Of a DNA stretch of 52,001 bases, positions 19,713 through 28,086 are shown one piece after another (position 1 is the first letter of the stretch; each line of letters begins with the position of its first letter). The DNA comes from Gammaproteobacteria bacterium MFB021 (lineage in GTDB: Bacteria; Pseudomonadota; Gammaproteobacteria; Pseudomonadales; Halomonadaceae). The notes under the pieces are model-generated. The model saw only the letters and a program-made list of their open reading frames with translations, ran no database searches and was not told the origin of the DNA. The position numbers and the translations under genes were made by a program. The stretch covers positions 1 through 52,001 of the forward strand of contig JNVT01000038.1 in NCBI GenBank assembly GCA_000737985.1, given 5' to 3'.

Positions 19713-20084
19713 TCACGCCGAGTACTCGCCCTGATTCAGGGCCTGGTGGGCGGCGAGGTGGGCGCGCAGCGCACTCAGCTCTTCGCGCCCCTGACGCGAG
19801 AACAGCGACCCGCCTTGAGCCACCTGCCAGGGACGGCCATGGGCTTCCATCAGGTGCTGGCAGCGACGGCGCAGACTCTCCAGATAGGCATCGTGGCGAA
19901 TCGGGTAGCCGATGACGCTGTCCCAGCGCGCCTGATCGGCGCGGTTGTCGAGCACGGCGTCGAACAGGGCGATCAGATCCTCGGCGCCGGTACGATAGCG
20001 CGGCGTACGCGAGAGCATCAGCGCGGCTACGGTGCCCAGGCTCACCAGTAGACAGACGGCAAAGACGATAAAGAAAAGCTGCAC
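19713..20084 (-). CDS. Hypothetical small membrane-anchored protein
   Basis: This 123-residue product begins with one membrane segment (LFFIVFAVCLLVSLGTVAALML) and continues as a charged, helical soluble domain with WDSVIGYPIRHDAYLESLRRRC near the middle. I do not recognise a named domain. Its stop is 16 bp from the start of the AraC-type gene, so the two may be co-transcribed. It starts at an ATG at 20084. Function unknown; a link to the put genes would be by neighbourhood alone. Confidence 0.7.
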   Translation of the reverse strand: MQLFFIVFAVCLLVSLGTVAALMLSRTPRYRTGAEDLIALFDAVLDNRADQARWDSVIGYPIRHDAYLESLRRRCQHLMEAHGRPWQVAQGGSLFSRQGREELSALRAHLAAHQALNQGEYSA

Positions 20085-20328
20085 GAGGACGCTCCCGGCG
20101 GCGGAATTCCCAAGACCTGCAACCAGAGCAGCAGTCTATCACGCTCGCCGCTGCCAGCCCCAGGGTTACCCCATCGGTCGGCCAGGGCGGAAATTGTCGA
20201 AGGCATGGCAGGGCGTGTCGAGGGCGCAAAGAACCGCCGGGGACGGTTCTGGACGTCGTCGGCGCTGCCGACGGCCCGAGGGGAGGCCGCCAGGGGAAGT
20301 GGCTACAAAAAGGCGACGACAAAGAAGT

Positions 20329-20350
20329 GGCCATAAAAAGGCCATAAAAA
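20329..20350. repeat. Tandem 11-mer GGCCATAAAAA x2
   Basis: GGCCATAAAAA occurs at 20329-20339 and again exactly at 20340-20350, next to the hairpin at 20352-20376. Read on the minus strand it gives two extra runs of five T after the terminator hairpin. Confidence 0.65.
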
Positions 20351-20376
20351 AGTCGCCGCGCAGTGAGCGCGGCGAC
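20346..20376 (-). terminator. Orphan minus-strand intrinsic terminator
   Basis: GTCGCCGCGC (20352-20361) and GCGCGGCGAC (20367-20376) form a perfect 10-bp stem with a 5-nt loop. Read on the minus strand it is followed by six T (AAAAAA at 20346-20351). No T run follows on the plus strand, so it works only for minus-strand transcripts, but there is no annotated minus-strand gene immediately to its right. Confidence 0.85.
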
Positions 20377-20578
20377 CAACGATCGCTAACAGTAAGCTAG
20401 AGACCCCATCGCAGGAATCTCATGCCTGTTATGAGTCCGGGTTACGTGAAAAGTTCCCTGTAGCCTGTGCCGTGTTGTCTGCGCGACTGCAAGTCATCCA
20501 CATGTAGGAAATTGACATGCGCCAGCGGTTCCCAAGGTCTCGGGGAGCAGGAATAATGGCACGATCTCTGTTATTAGA
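20346..20578 (-). ncRNA. Candidate small RNA ending at the orphan terminator
   Basis: The terminator above implies a transcript entering from the right on the minus strand. Between it and the MFS gene there is no convincing coding frame, so a non-coding RNA of roughly 100-220 nt is the simplest reading. The minus strand contains a small stem CTCAT-N7-ATGAG and several GGA triplets. A weak -10 candidate is TCTAAT (plus-strand ATTAGA, 20573-20578); no good -35 was found. The 5' end is therefore a guess. I saw no resemblance to 6S, tmRNA or SRP RNA. Confidence 0.35.
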
Positions 20579-20599
20579 CGAAAGTATGAAGAGGGCGCT

Positions 20600-21796
20600 A
20601 TGAACACAGCTACGGACGTCCGTCCCGATGCCCGCGTCGCGATACTCATCGAGCTGGCGCTGGCCGTGGGAGGTTTCGCGATCGGTACCGGTGAATTCGC
20701 CATCATGGGGCTGATGCCGAACGTCGCCCAGGCACTCGGTGTCGGCGAGACCCAGGTCGGCCATCTGATCAGCGCCTATGCGCTGGGCGTGGTCGTGGGC
20801 GCGCCGCTGATCGCGGTCTTCGGCGCCTATCTCTATCGGCGTCATCTGCTGCTGCTGCTGATGGCGTTCTTCGCCATTGGCAACTTCGCCAGTGCCCTGG
20901 CGCCGGGTTACGTCTCGCTGATGCTGTTCCGCTTCATCTCGGGATTGCCCCACGGGGCCTATTTCGGGGTTGCCGCGCTGGTGGCGGCGTCGATGGTCCC
21001 GCCGCACAAGCGTGCCAAGGCGGTCAGTCGGGTGATGCTCGGTATCACCACCGCCATGCTGATCGGCAACCCGCTGGCGACATGGTTGGGGCAGTTGCTG
21101 AGCTGGCGCTACGCCTTCGGCTTGGTGGGCGCGATCGGCCTGGTCACGGTGGTGCTGGTCTTCATCTATCTGCCGTTCAACCGCGATGAGGTGCGCAACA
21201 GTCCGCTGCGCGAGCTGACCGCGCTGCGTCGCCGCCAGGTCTGGCTGACGCTGGGCATCGGCGCGATCGGCTTTGCCGGCATGTTCTGCGTGTTCAGCTA
21301 TCTGGCGCCGACGCTGATTCAGGTCACCGGCCTGGCAGATCACTGGGTGCCGGTGATCCTGGCGGCGTTCGGCGTGGGGGCGATCCTTGGCAACATGGCC
21401 GGCGGCTGGCTGTTCGACCGCCTGCAGTTCCGCTCGGTGGGCTGGATCCTGGGGTACAGTGCGGTCATCCTGCTGCTGTTCCCGCTGGCGGCCCATTCGA
21501 TATGGACAGTGTGGCTGGCGGTGCTGGCGGTGGGCGGTATGGTGGCGCTGTCGCCACCGCTGCAGATTCGGCTGATGGACGTGGCCAAGGAGGCCCAGAC
21601 CCTGGCCGCGGCTTCCAATCACGCCGCTTTCAACGTGGCCAATGCGCTCGGCCCCTGGCTCGGTGGCCTGGCCATCACCGCGGGTTACGGCTGGACCTCC
21701 ACCGGCATCGTCGGCGCAGTCATGGCGCTGGGTGGTCTTCTCATCTATGCGCTGGCGCGCTGGCAGGAGCCGCGTCGCGCCTCGAACGAAGCCTGA
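20600..21796 (+). CDS. MFS transporter, AraJ/YdhP-like drug:H+ antiporter (DHA1) group
   Basis: The 398-residue protein has about 12 membrane segments and the family's early motif FAIGTGEFAIMGLMPNVAQALG, typical of the DHA1/AraJ-like exporters. The loop motif between segments 2 and 3 (GAYLYRRHLLLL) and the RFISGLPHGAYFGVAALVA region fit the same group. It is transcribed alone, with a stem-loop after its stop. The ligand cannot be read from sequence; arabinose-like sugars, purines and drugs are all known for relatives. Confidence 0.9.
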   Translation: MNTATDVRPDARVAILIELALAVGGFAIGTGEFAIMGLMPNVAQALGVGETQVGHLISAYALGVVVGAPLIAVFGAYLYRRHLLLLLMAFFAIGNFASALAPGYVSLMLFRFISGLPHGAYFGVAALVAASMVPPHKRAKAVSRVMLGITTAMLIGNPLATWLGQLLSWRYAFGLVGAIGLVTVVLVFIYLPFNRDEVRNSPLRELTALRRRQVWLTLGIGAIGFAGMFCVFSYLAPTLIQVTGLADHWVPVILAAFGVGAILGNMAGGWLFDRLQFRSVGWILGYSAVILLLFPLAAHSIWTVWLAVLAVGGMVALSPPLQIRLMDVAKEAQTLAAASNHAAFNVANALGPWLGGLAITAGYGWTSTGIVGAVMALGGLLIYALARWQEPRRASNEA

Positions 21797-21801
21797 ACGG
21801 C

Positions 21802-21833
21802 AGACGCCCCCGCGCGTTGGCACGGGGGCGTCT
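21802..21833. terminator. Stem-loop between the MFS gene and a convergent small gene
   Basis: AGACGCCCCCG (21802-21812) pairs perfectly with CGGGGGCGTCT (21823-21833) over a 10-nt loop, five bases after the MFS stop. No T run follows, so termination may be weak or Rho-assisted. Confidence 0.65.
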
Positions 21834-21851
21834 CGGAACCTTGGCGGCGCG

Positions 21852-22046
21852 TCAGTCGATCGGCGCGGCGGCGGACTCCTCGGGATAGACGCAGGGCTCC
21901 TGGCTGGGGCAGCGTTCGCACTGAATGGCGACGCCTTCGGCGAGTATCTGGGGCGTGCCGGCTTCCGGTAGCGCCTGTTCATGGCCGCAGGCACGACAGC
22001 AGGCGATCCAACGATCGTTCGTCTGCGTCAGGGTGAACATATCCAT
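21852..22046 (-). CDS. Small protein with CxxC pairs (possible zinc ribbon)
   Basis: This 64-residue protein carries CCRACG near residue 17 and, about 25 residues on, CERC, plus a further Cys in EPCVYP. The two CxxC pairs look like a zinc ribbon. The ATG at 22046 has a GGAGACGAAC purine stretch on the minus strand. It is convergent with the MFS gene. I do not recognise a named family, and no function can be assigned. Confidence 0.65.
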   Translation of the reverse strand: MDMFTLTQTNDRWIACCRACGHEQALPEAGTPQILAEGVAIQCERCPSQEPCVYPEESAAAPID

Positions 22047-22265
22047 TGTTCGTCTCCTTATCGGGTTATCCAGAATGCCGCCAGGAGTCTAACGGGAAAA
22101 CGCAGCGAAATGCGACTTTGGTCTTATGTGTCGCAGTGACAGCGGGATAGGCAAGCTGCCGTGCCGTGGGAGACCGGGGCGGCACCGCGCAGCGCATGGC
22201 GGAACGAGGCGAGCGGTTGCTACCGGGCCGCGAGTGCGGCGCTCGATCGTATCCGCTGCGGATCG

Positions 22266-22883
22266 TCACTGACGACTCCAGCGGGCGCGCAGGTAGCCCA
22301 CGACGCGAAAAGGCGGAGTGCGCATGTTCTCCACGCTGACGCTCTGGAGCTGCTCGCCGCTGACGCGAATGCGTCCTGAGGTGAGACGCTCCAGATACTG
22401 GATCTGCAGGCGTCCCTCGCGTTCGATCAGGTAGAGCCCGTCCTGCTGAAAGCGTTCGCTCGGGTGCACCGCTGCCAGATCGCCCTCGTAGAGGAAGTCG
22501 AAGGTCTCGCCCTCGGCGGGAGTGACCAGAAAGCAGTCGCGGGTCAGTAGCTGCGCCGTCGACAGCTCGGCATCGAGGTCGGCGCTGCTGGAGACGGCTT
22601 CCCAGGGGGCGCAGACGCGCGAGCGCAGCGCCAGCAGCCCTTGCGGCTTGGTCGGGGCATCCACCGCCAGGGCGTTGAGGGAGTCGTCGTCGAGCAATTG
22701 CCGAATCGAGCAGTCGAGCGCGGAGGTGAGGGCGACCAGGCGTGCATGCCCGATCTGCTTGATAGTGCCGGATTCCCAGTAAGAGATCGTGACGTCGGAA
22801 ACGCCGACCCGGCGCGCCAATGCGGCTTTGCTCAGTCCGGCCTGGAGTCGAAGTTGTTTGATTCTTGGTCCTAGCCCGTCCAT
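22266..22883 (-). CDS. XRE-family regulator with an S24/LexA-like C-terminal domain
   Basis: This 205-residue protein has an N-terminal XRE helix-turn-helix (RIKQLRLQAGLSKAALARRVGVSDVTISYWESG, residues 6-38) and a C-terminal half resembling the S24 fold (GDLAAVHPSERFQQDGLYLIEREG). The catalytic Ser of the usual DSM motif and the Lys of the VKRL motif are not visible (FLYEGD and IQYLERL stand there), so self-cleavage is unlikely. The ATG at 22883 follows a GGCGAG sequence; an in-frame start at 22928 would add 15 residues. It diverges from gltX. It resembles phage-type repressors but no phage genes are nearby. Confidence 0.85.
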   Translation of the reverse strand: MDGLGPRIKQLRLQAGLSKAALARRVGVSDVTISYWESGTIKQIGHARLVALTSALDCSIRQLLDDDSLNALAVDAPTKPQGLLALRSRVCAPWEAVSSSADLDAELSTAQLLTRDCFLVTPAEGETFDFLYEGDLAAVHPSERFQQDGLYLIEREGRLQIQYLERLTSGRIRVSGEQLQSVSVENMRTPPFRVVGYLRARWSRQ

Positions 22884-23285
22884 CCGTCCATCTCGCCTGC
22901 ATAATGATGCGTTAGCATATCCACTCATCACCGAAGTTTGTTTCGGGTTGGTTGGAACGAGGTTCTCGACATTTATCGTAACGTGTCGGAATGTAAGAAA
23001 AATCCCAGCTGTCGAGAAGTTGCTGGAACGTCTCGGATTGCTATGGCCGGGCGTTGGACGAGACGCTCGGGGCACGGCAATCGTTCTGCACGATAATGAA
23101 TCTTAGTGCCTTTCGTGCCACTTGAACAATTCGTGTCGAAGTTTCCCGGCGCTGCCATGGCGGGTTGGGCCTGCAGGTGGCCGCTGAGGGCGCGTATACT
23201 AGCGAGATCGGGAAGCCCTCTCGCGAGTCGCGTTGGGGGGCTCTTCACGGGCCCAGGCCTGCTTTTTCATCAACGGATTGGATTC
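22884..23285. other. Divergent region between the XRE regulator and gltX
   Basis: These 402 bp hold no convincing gene. They contain TGTCGA-type repeats (22963-23018) and a TATACT -10-like hexamer at 23195-23200 about 85 bp before the gltX ATG, without a good -35. Confidence 0.5.
22963..23018. promoter_or_regulatory. Repeated TGTCGA-type boxes, candidate XRE operators
   Basis: TTCTCGACA (22963-22971) and TGTCGAGAA (23010-23018) are perfect inverted 9-mers 38 bp apart, with a related TGTCGGAAT (22984-22992) between them and TGTCGAA at 23134-23140. Their place in front of the XRE gene suggests autoregulation. Confidence 0.4.
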
Positions 23286-24764
23286 ATGACTGTACGCACG
23301 CGTATCGCGCCTTCCCCGACCGGTGATCCCCATGTCGGGACGGCCTATATTGCGCTCTTCAATCTCTGCTTTGCGCGCCAGCACGGCGGGCAGTTCATCC
23401 TGCGGATCGAGGACACCGATCGCCAGCGCTCGACGCTGGAGTCGGAACAGATGATCCTCGATTCGTTGAGCTGGATGGGGCTGAGCTGGGACGAGGGGCC
23501 GGACGTGGGAGGCCCGCACGGCCCCTACCGCCAGAGCGAGCGTGGTGAGATCTACGCCGAGCACGCCAAGCAACTGCTGGATGCCGGTCATGCCTTCAAG
23601 TGCTATCGCACCAGCGAGGAGCTGGACGCGCTGCGCGAAGCGCGGCGTGAGGCGGGCCAGCATCTGGCGCTCAAGTCCAGCGATCTGGCTCTGGACGAAG
23701 CGGAGCGCGCCCGCCGCGAAGCGGAAGGCTACCCCTACGTGATCCGCATGCACGTGCCGGACAGTGGGACCTGCGAGATCGACGACATGTTGCGCGGTCG
23801 GATCGAGGTCGACTGGGCCCAGGTAGACGCTCAGATTCTGCTCAAGTCCGACGGCATGCCCACCTACCACCTGGCCAATGTGGTCGATGACCATCTCATG
23901 GGCATCACCCATGTGCTGCGCGGTGAGGAGTGGATCAACTCGGCGCCCAAGCATCAGCTGCTCTACGCCTACTTCGGCTGGGAAATGCCGGTGCTGTGCC
24001 ACATGCCGCTGCTGCGCAATCCGGACAAGTCGAAGCTGTCCAAGCGCAAGAACCCGACCTCTATCAACTACTACCGGCGCATGGGCTATCTGCCCCAGGC
24101 GCTGACCAACTACTTGGGCCGCATGGGCTGGTCGATGCCGGACGAGCGTGAAAAGTTCTCGCTCGACGAGATGATGGCCAATTTCGATATCCAGCGCGTA
24201 TCGCTGGGTGGGCCAGTGTTCGATCTCGATAAGCTCACCTGGCTCAACGGCGTCTATATCCGTGAGGATCTGGACGATGCCGGGTTGCTCGAAGCGCTGC
24301 GCAACTGGGCGTTCAACGAAGAATATGTGGGTCAGATCCTGCCGCAGATTCGCCCGCGGATCTCGACCCTGTCCGACGCCATTCCGCTGGCCGGGCACTT
24401 TTTCTCCGGGCTGCCCGCGATCAGCGCCGAGAGTTTCGATGGGGTGGCCCTGGAGCGGGAGTCGCTGGTCGAGCTGCTGCAGTTCCTGACCTGGCGCCTC
24501 GAGGCGGTCGGGCGCTGGGAGAAGGCCGAGCTGCTCGAGGTGTGCCAGTCACTCTCGGCGTCACTCGAACTCAAGATGAAGGCGTTCCTGGCCCCGGTGT
24601 TCATCGCCGTCACCGGCAGCGCCCACTCCACCTCGGTGCTCGATGCGATGGCGATCATCGGCTCCGATATGACCCGGGCGCGCCTGCGTCACGCCATTGA
24701 GGTGCTCGGTGGGGTCTCCAAGAAGCAGGCCAAGCGGCTCGAGAAGCGCTATCGCGAGCTTTGA
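23286..24764 (+). CDS. gltX: Glutamyl-tRNA synthetase
   Basis: This 492-residue class I aminoacyl-tRNA synthetase charges tRNA-Glu. The HIGH-type motif appears in [15 protein letters not shown] at the N-terminus and the KMSKS-type loop as [10 protein letters not shown]. The length and the C-terminal helical anticodon-binding part ([24 protein letters not shown]) match bacterial GluRS. The ATG at 23286 is chosen because the family begins within a few residues of the TRIAPSPTG motif; upstream in-frame codons are not conserved. It lies just before a tRNA pair that includes tRNA-Glu. Confidence 0.98.
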   Translation: MTVRTRIAPSPTGDPHVGTAYIALFNLCFARQHGGQFILRIEDTDRQRSTLESEQMILDSLSWMGLSWDEGPDVGGPHGPYRQSERGEIYAEHAKQLLDAGHAFKCYRTSEELDALREARREAGQHLALKSSDLALDEAERARREAEGYPYVIRMHVPDSGTCEIDDMLRGRIEVDWAQVDAQILLKSDGMPTYHLANVVDDHLMGITHVLRGEEWINSAPKHQLLYAYFGWEMPVLCHMPLLRNPDKSKLSKRKNPTSINYYRRMGYLPQALTNYLGRMGWSMPDEREKFSLDEMMANFDIQRVSLGGPVFDLDKLTWLNGVYIREDLDDAGLLEALRNWAFNEEYVGQILPQIRPRISTLSDAIPLAGHFFSGLPAISAESFDGVALERESLVELLQFLTWRLEAVGRWEKAELLEVCQSLSASLELKMKAFLAPVFIAVTGSAHSTSVLDAMAIIGSDMTRARLRHAIEVLGGVSKKQAKRLEKRYREL

Positions 24765-24804
24765 CGCGAATCCTGGCCGGATCCGTCGGCACTCAAATAA
24801 AGTG

Positions 24805-24833
24805 TTGACGGATCAGTTAGATACCCGTATAGT
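24805..24833 (+). promoter_or_regulatory. Sigma-70 promoter of the tRNA pair
   Basis: TTGACG (24805-24810), a 17-bp spacer and TATAGT (24828-24833), followed by a GC-rich discriminator (TCGCCCC), a typical layout for a stringently controlled stable RNA promoter. Confidence 0.9.
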
Positions 24834-24851
24834 TCGCCCCGTTCCTGAGAC

Positions 24852-24927
24852 GGGGCCTTAGCTCAGCTGGGAGAGCGCGACACTGGCAGTGTCGAGGTCA
24901 GCGGTTCGATCCCGCTAGGCTCCACCA
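24852..24927 (+). tRNA. tRNA-Ala (anticodon GGC)
   Basis: A 76-nt cloverleaf: acceptor GGGGCCT paired with AGGCTCC, D-arm GCTC...GAGC, anticodon loop CTGGCAG (anticodon GGC), T-arm AGCGGTTCGATCCCGCT and encoded CCA. Confidence 0.97.
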
Positions 24928-24958
24928 AGGAACATCGCGACCGATGTCGCACCTTTGC

Positions 24959-25034
24959 GTCCCATTCGTCTAGTGGTCCAGGACACCGCCCTTTCACGGC
25001 GGTAACAGGGGTTCGAACCCCCTATGGGACGCCA
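24959..25034 (+). tRNA. tRNA-Glu (anticodon TTC)
   Basis: A 76-nt cloverleaf: acceptor GTCCCAT paired with ATGGGAC, anticodon loop CTTTCAC (anticodon TTC), T-arm AGGGGTTCGAACCCCCT and encoded CCA. It lies 31 bp after tRNA-Ala and is probably transcribed with it. Confidence 0.98.
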
Positions 25035-25348
25035 CTTCTGCTTTTCCTCATCTCATCCTTTTTCGACCGTCAACCTACATGGCTGGCTGTTGATAACTCG
25101 TTTTTGATCGCTTCATGACGCTTGACAACGTGGTCGATTGTCCACTGCATCCCGCTGTGCCGCCGAGGCCTGCGGGTAAGCGGCTGAAATGCGTATATAT
25201 CCTGCTTTTTTCTTATAAATCAGTATGTTGCGATTGATCAAAAATTGAACAATCTGTCTTCAGGGCGCCTGTCAGGGGGCCTGCGTGACATTGTCTGATG
25301 GTTTTGAACAGGGTTATCCACAGAATGTGTGGACATCTGTCGCGGCCC
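25035..25348. other. Intergenic region between tRNA-Glu and the gltA terminator
   Basis: No gene is apparent. The region is locally AT-rich (25190-25260) and holds TTATCCACA at 25314-25322, an exact DnaA-box consensus. A T-rich stretch at 25035-25070 may end the tRNA transcript, but I see no clear hairpin. Confidence 0.5.
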
Positions 25349-25377
25349 AAAAAAAACCGCCGATAGGATCGGCGGTT
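25349..25377 (-). terminator. Intrinsic terminator of gltA
   Basis: AACCGCCGAT (25355-25364) and ATCGGCGGTT (25368-25377) form a 10-bp stem with a 3-nt loop. On the minus strand a run of eight T follows (25349-25356). Confidence 0.93.
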
Positions 25378-25409
25378 ACGGTAGGGGGCGCTACCCCATA
25401 GTGCGAATA

Positions 25410-26699
<1,290 letters not shown>

Positions 26700-26765
26700 G
26701 TGAGGCCTCCCTATCGTGACATAACCCTTTGTCTTTCCTGCTATGCGGGCAAAAAGAGTCCGCCC

Positions 26766-26793
26766 ACTATAGGTTTCCGTAAGGGTTTGTCAA
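26766..26793 (-). promoter_or_regulatory. gltA sigma-70 promoter
   Basis: On the minus strand TTGACA (plus-strand 26788-26793), a 16-bp spacer and TATAGT (26766-26771) lie 66 bp before the gltA ATG. Confidence 0.85.
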
Positions 26794-27200
26794 TTCGCCC
26801 AAGCCGGTTTGACAACGGCTTCTATAAGCGGGTTCGCGCATTGTCGACACTTTGCTCGAACAATGCGTCTCGTGACCTGTTCTCATCCAGCGCGCCTGCC
26901 CGCGTCCTCGGGTTGGCATGCCGCGGCGAGGTGCCGGACGCGGCCAGGATTGTCGCTATACTGATACAGGCAGAGTCGCCTCGGTCGAGGCGGTTCCGCC
27001 GGGGCGGCAGGTGAAAGCGTCCGTGCTGTGTCTATTGCGGCCGGGATCTAGAGTGTAGCCGCTGAGGTGAAGGGTGTCGCCGTGGCGTCTGCGGCTCGGT
27101 GCGAAAGAAGGAGAGTGATGGCACCAGTGGCTGCGCTTCTGGCGGGTGCCGCGGGCAGGCAGTCTGGGGTCGTTCTGGGCATGACGAAAGTTGTAGCCGT
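26794..27200. other. Middle of the gltA-sdhC intergenic region
   Basis: About 400 bp between the two divergent promoters, with no convincing gene. It contains a small stem CGCCTCG-GT-CGAGGCG (26977-26992) and a TATACT hexamer (26957-26962) without a -35. Regulator sites for both operons are plausible here but I could not name one. Confidence 0.45.
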
Positions 27201-27229
27201 TTGTCATGCCGGCCCTCAAACCCTATAAT
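27201..27229 (+). promoter_or_regulatory. sdhCDAB sigma-70 promoter
   Basis: TTGTCA (27201-27206), a 17-bp spacer and a perfect TATAAT (27224-27229) give a near-consensus promoter about 136 bp before the sdhC start, leaving a leader of about 130 nt. Confidence 0.9.
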
Positions 27230-27364
27230 CTTCTCCCGCGCGATATGGCATCGTCAGCTCGGCCTGGGCCGCAGGGAAACCAGTTCCGCGACCGAGATCC
27301 TGCTTCTAAAAACCACAGCCCAAACGGGCCAGACCCGTCTGGGTCAAGAGAGTGTTGAACAGCC

Positions 27365-27742
27365 GTGAATAGCAAACGTCCAGTAAACCTCGACCTGTCT
27401 ACCATCCACTTTCCACTCCCCGCACTGACCTCCATCACTCACCGTGTCACCGGCGTCATCCTGTTCGTCGGGCTGATCTTCGGCTTCTGGGCCCTGGACA
27501 AGTCGCTCTCCTCGCCGCAGGGGTTCGAGACAGTGAGCGATGTGCTAGCGCACAACGTACTGGCCAAGCTGGTCGCCTGGGGGCTGCTCTCGGCGCTCGG
27601 ATTCCACTTCGTGGCCGGTATCAAGCATTTGCTGATGGACGCTGGCTACGGCGTCGATCTCGAAGGCGGTACGCGTAAGGCGCAGATCACGGTCGTGATC
27701 AGTGCCGTTCTGGTGGTTCTGGCAGGAGTCTGGGTATGGTAA
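27365..27742 (+). CDS. sdhC: Succinate dehydrogenase cytochrome b556 subunit SdhC
   Basis: This 125-residue membrane anchor subunit of complex II has three membrane helices. The quinone-site motif SITHRVTGV and the haem ligand His in HFVAGIKHLLMD are present. It starts at GTG (27365), giving MNSKRPVNLDLSTIHFPLPA; no ATG fits the conserved N-terminus. It overlaps sdhD by 7 bases. It is the first gene of the sdhCDAB part of the TCA block. Confidence 0.96.
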   Translation: MNSKRPVNLDLSTIHFPLPALTSITHRVTGVILFVGLIFGFWALDKSLSSPQGFETVSDVLAHNVLAKLVAWGLLSALGFHFVAGIKHLLMDAGYGVDLEGGTRKAQITVVISAVLVVLAGVWVW

Positions 27743-28083
27743 CCAACATCACGAATCTCGGTCGCAGTGGCCTTTCCGACTGGCTGATCCAGCGCGTCTC
27801 GGCGCTCGTCCTGGCGGTCTACGCGCTGTTCCTGGTCGCCTATCTGCTGTTTCACCCCAATCTCGATTACGTCACCTGGAGCGGGCTGTTCGCGCAGACC
27901 TGGATGCGTATCTTCTCGCTGCTGGCCTTCATTTCGATGGCCGCACACGCCTGGGTCGGTCTGTGGACCATCTCCACCGACTACCTCAAGCACACCGGCG
28001 CACGTTTCGGTTTCCAGGCCGTCGTGATTCTCGCCATCTTCGTTTTTCTGGTGTGGGGCGTACAAGTCCTCTGGGGAGCCTGA
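27736..28083 (+). CDS. sdhD: Succinate dehydrogenase membrane anchor subunit SdhD
   Basis: This 115-residue, three-helix partner of SdhC begins MVTNITNLGRSGLSDWLIQRVSALVLA. The haem-ligand His lies in MAAHAWVGLWTISTDYLK, which also holds the Asp-Tyr pair of the quinone site. The start overlaps the sdhC end; sdhA begins 3 bp after its stop. Confidence 0.95.
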   Translation: MVTNITNLGRSGLSDWLIQRVSALVLAVYALFLVAYLLFHPNLDYVTWSGLFAQTWMRIFSLLAFISMAAHAWVGLWTISTDYLKHTGARFGFQAVVILAIFVFLVWGVQVLWGA

Positions 28084-28086
28084 TTC

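Larger units (their letters stand above)
20085..20599. other. Divergent intergenic region, 515 bp
   Basis: The flanking genes diverge (minus to the left, plus to the right), so no gene needs a terminator here, yet a minus-strand terminator lies at 20346-20376. A TTGACA hexamer at 20512-20517 on the plus strand has no good -10 partner. There is an 11-base tandem repeat at 20329-20350. Bases 20085-20320 show nothing clear. Confidence 0.55.

Noticed and set aside
20401-20599. A riboswitch in front of the MFS gene
   Set aside because: I found no fold or motif of a known class on the plus strand, and the only terminator in the region points the other way.
22266-22883. Prophage repressor marking a prophage
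   Set aside because: No structural, lysis, integrase or other phage genes lie near; only the regulator resembles a phage repressor.
24852-25034. tRNA pair as an integration site for a mobile element
   Set aside because: No integrase, direct repeat of a tRNA 3' end, or foreign gene block follows; gltA comes next.
12301-25322. Two exact DnaA boxes as a sign of a replication origin
   Set aside because: They are 13 kb apart, single, without a cluster, AT-rich unwinding element plus dnaA/dnaN/gidA genes; at most local regulation.
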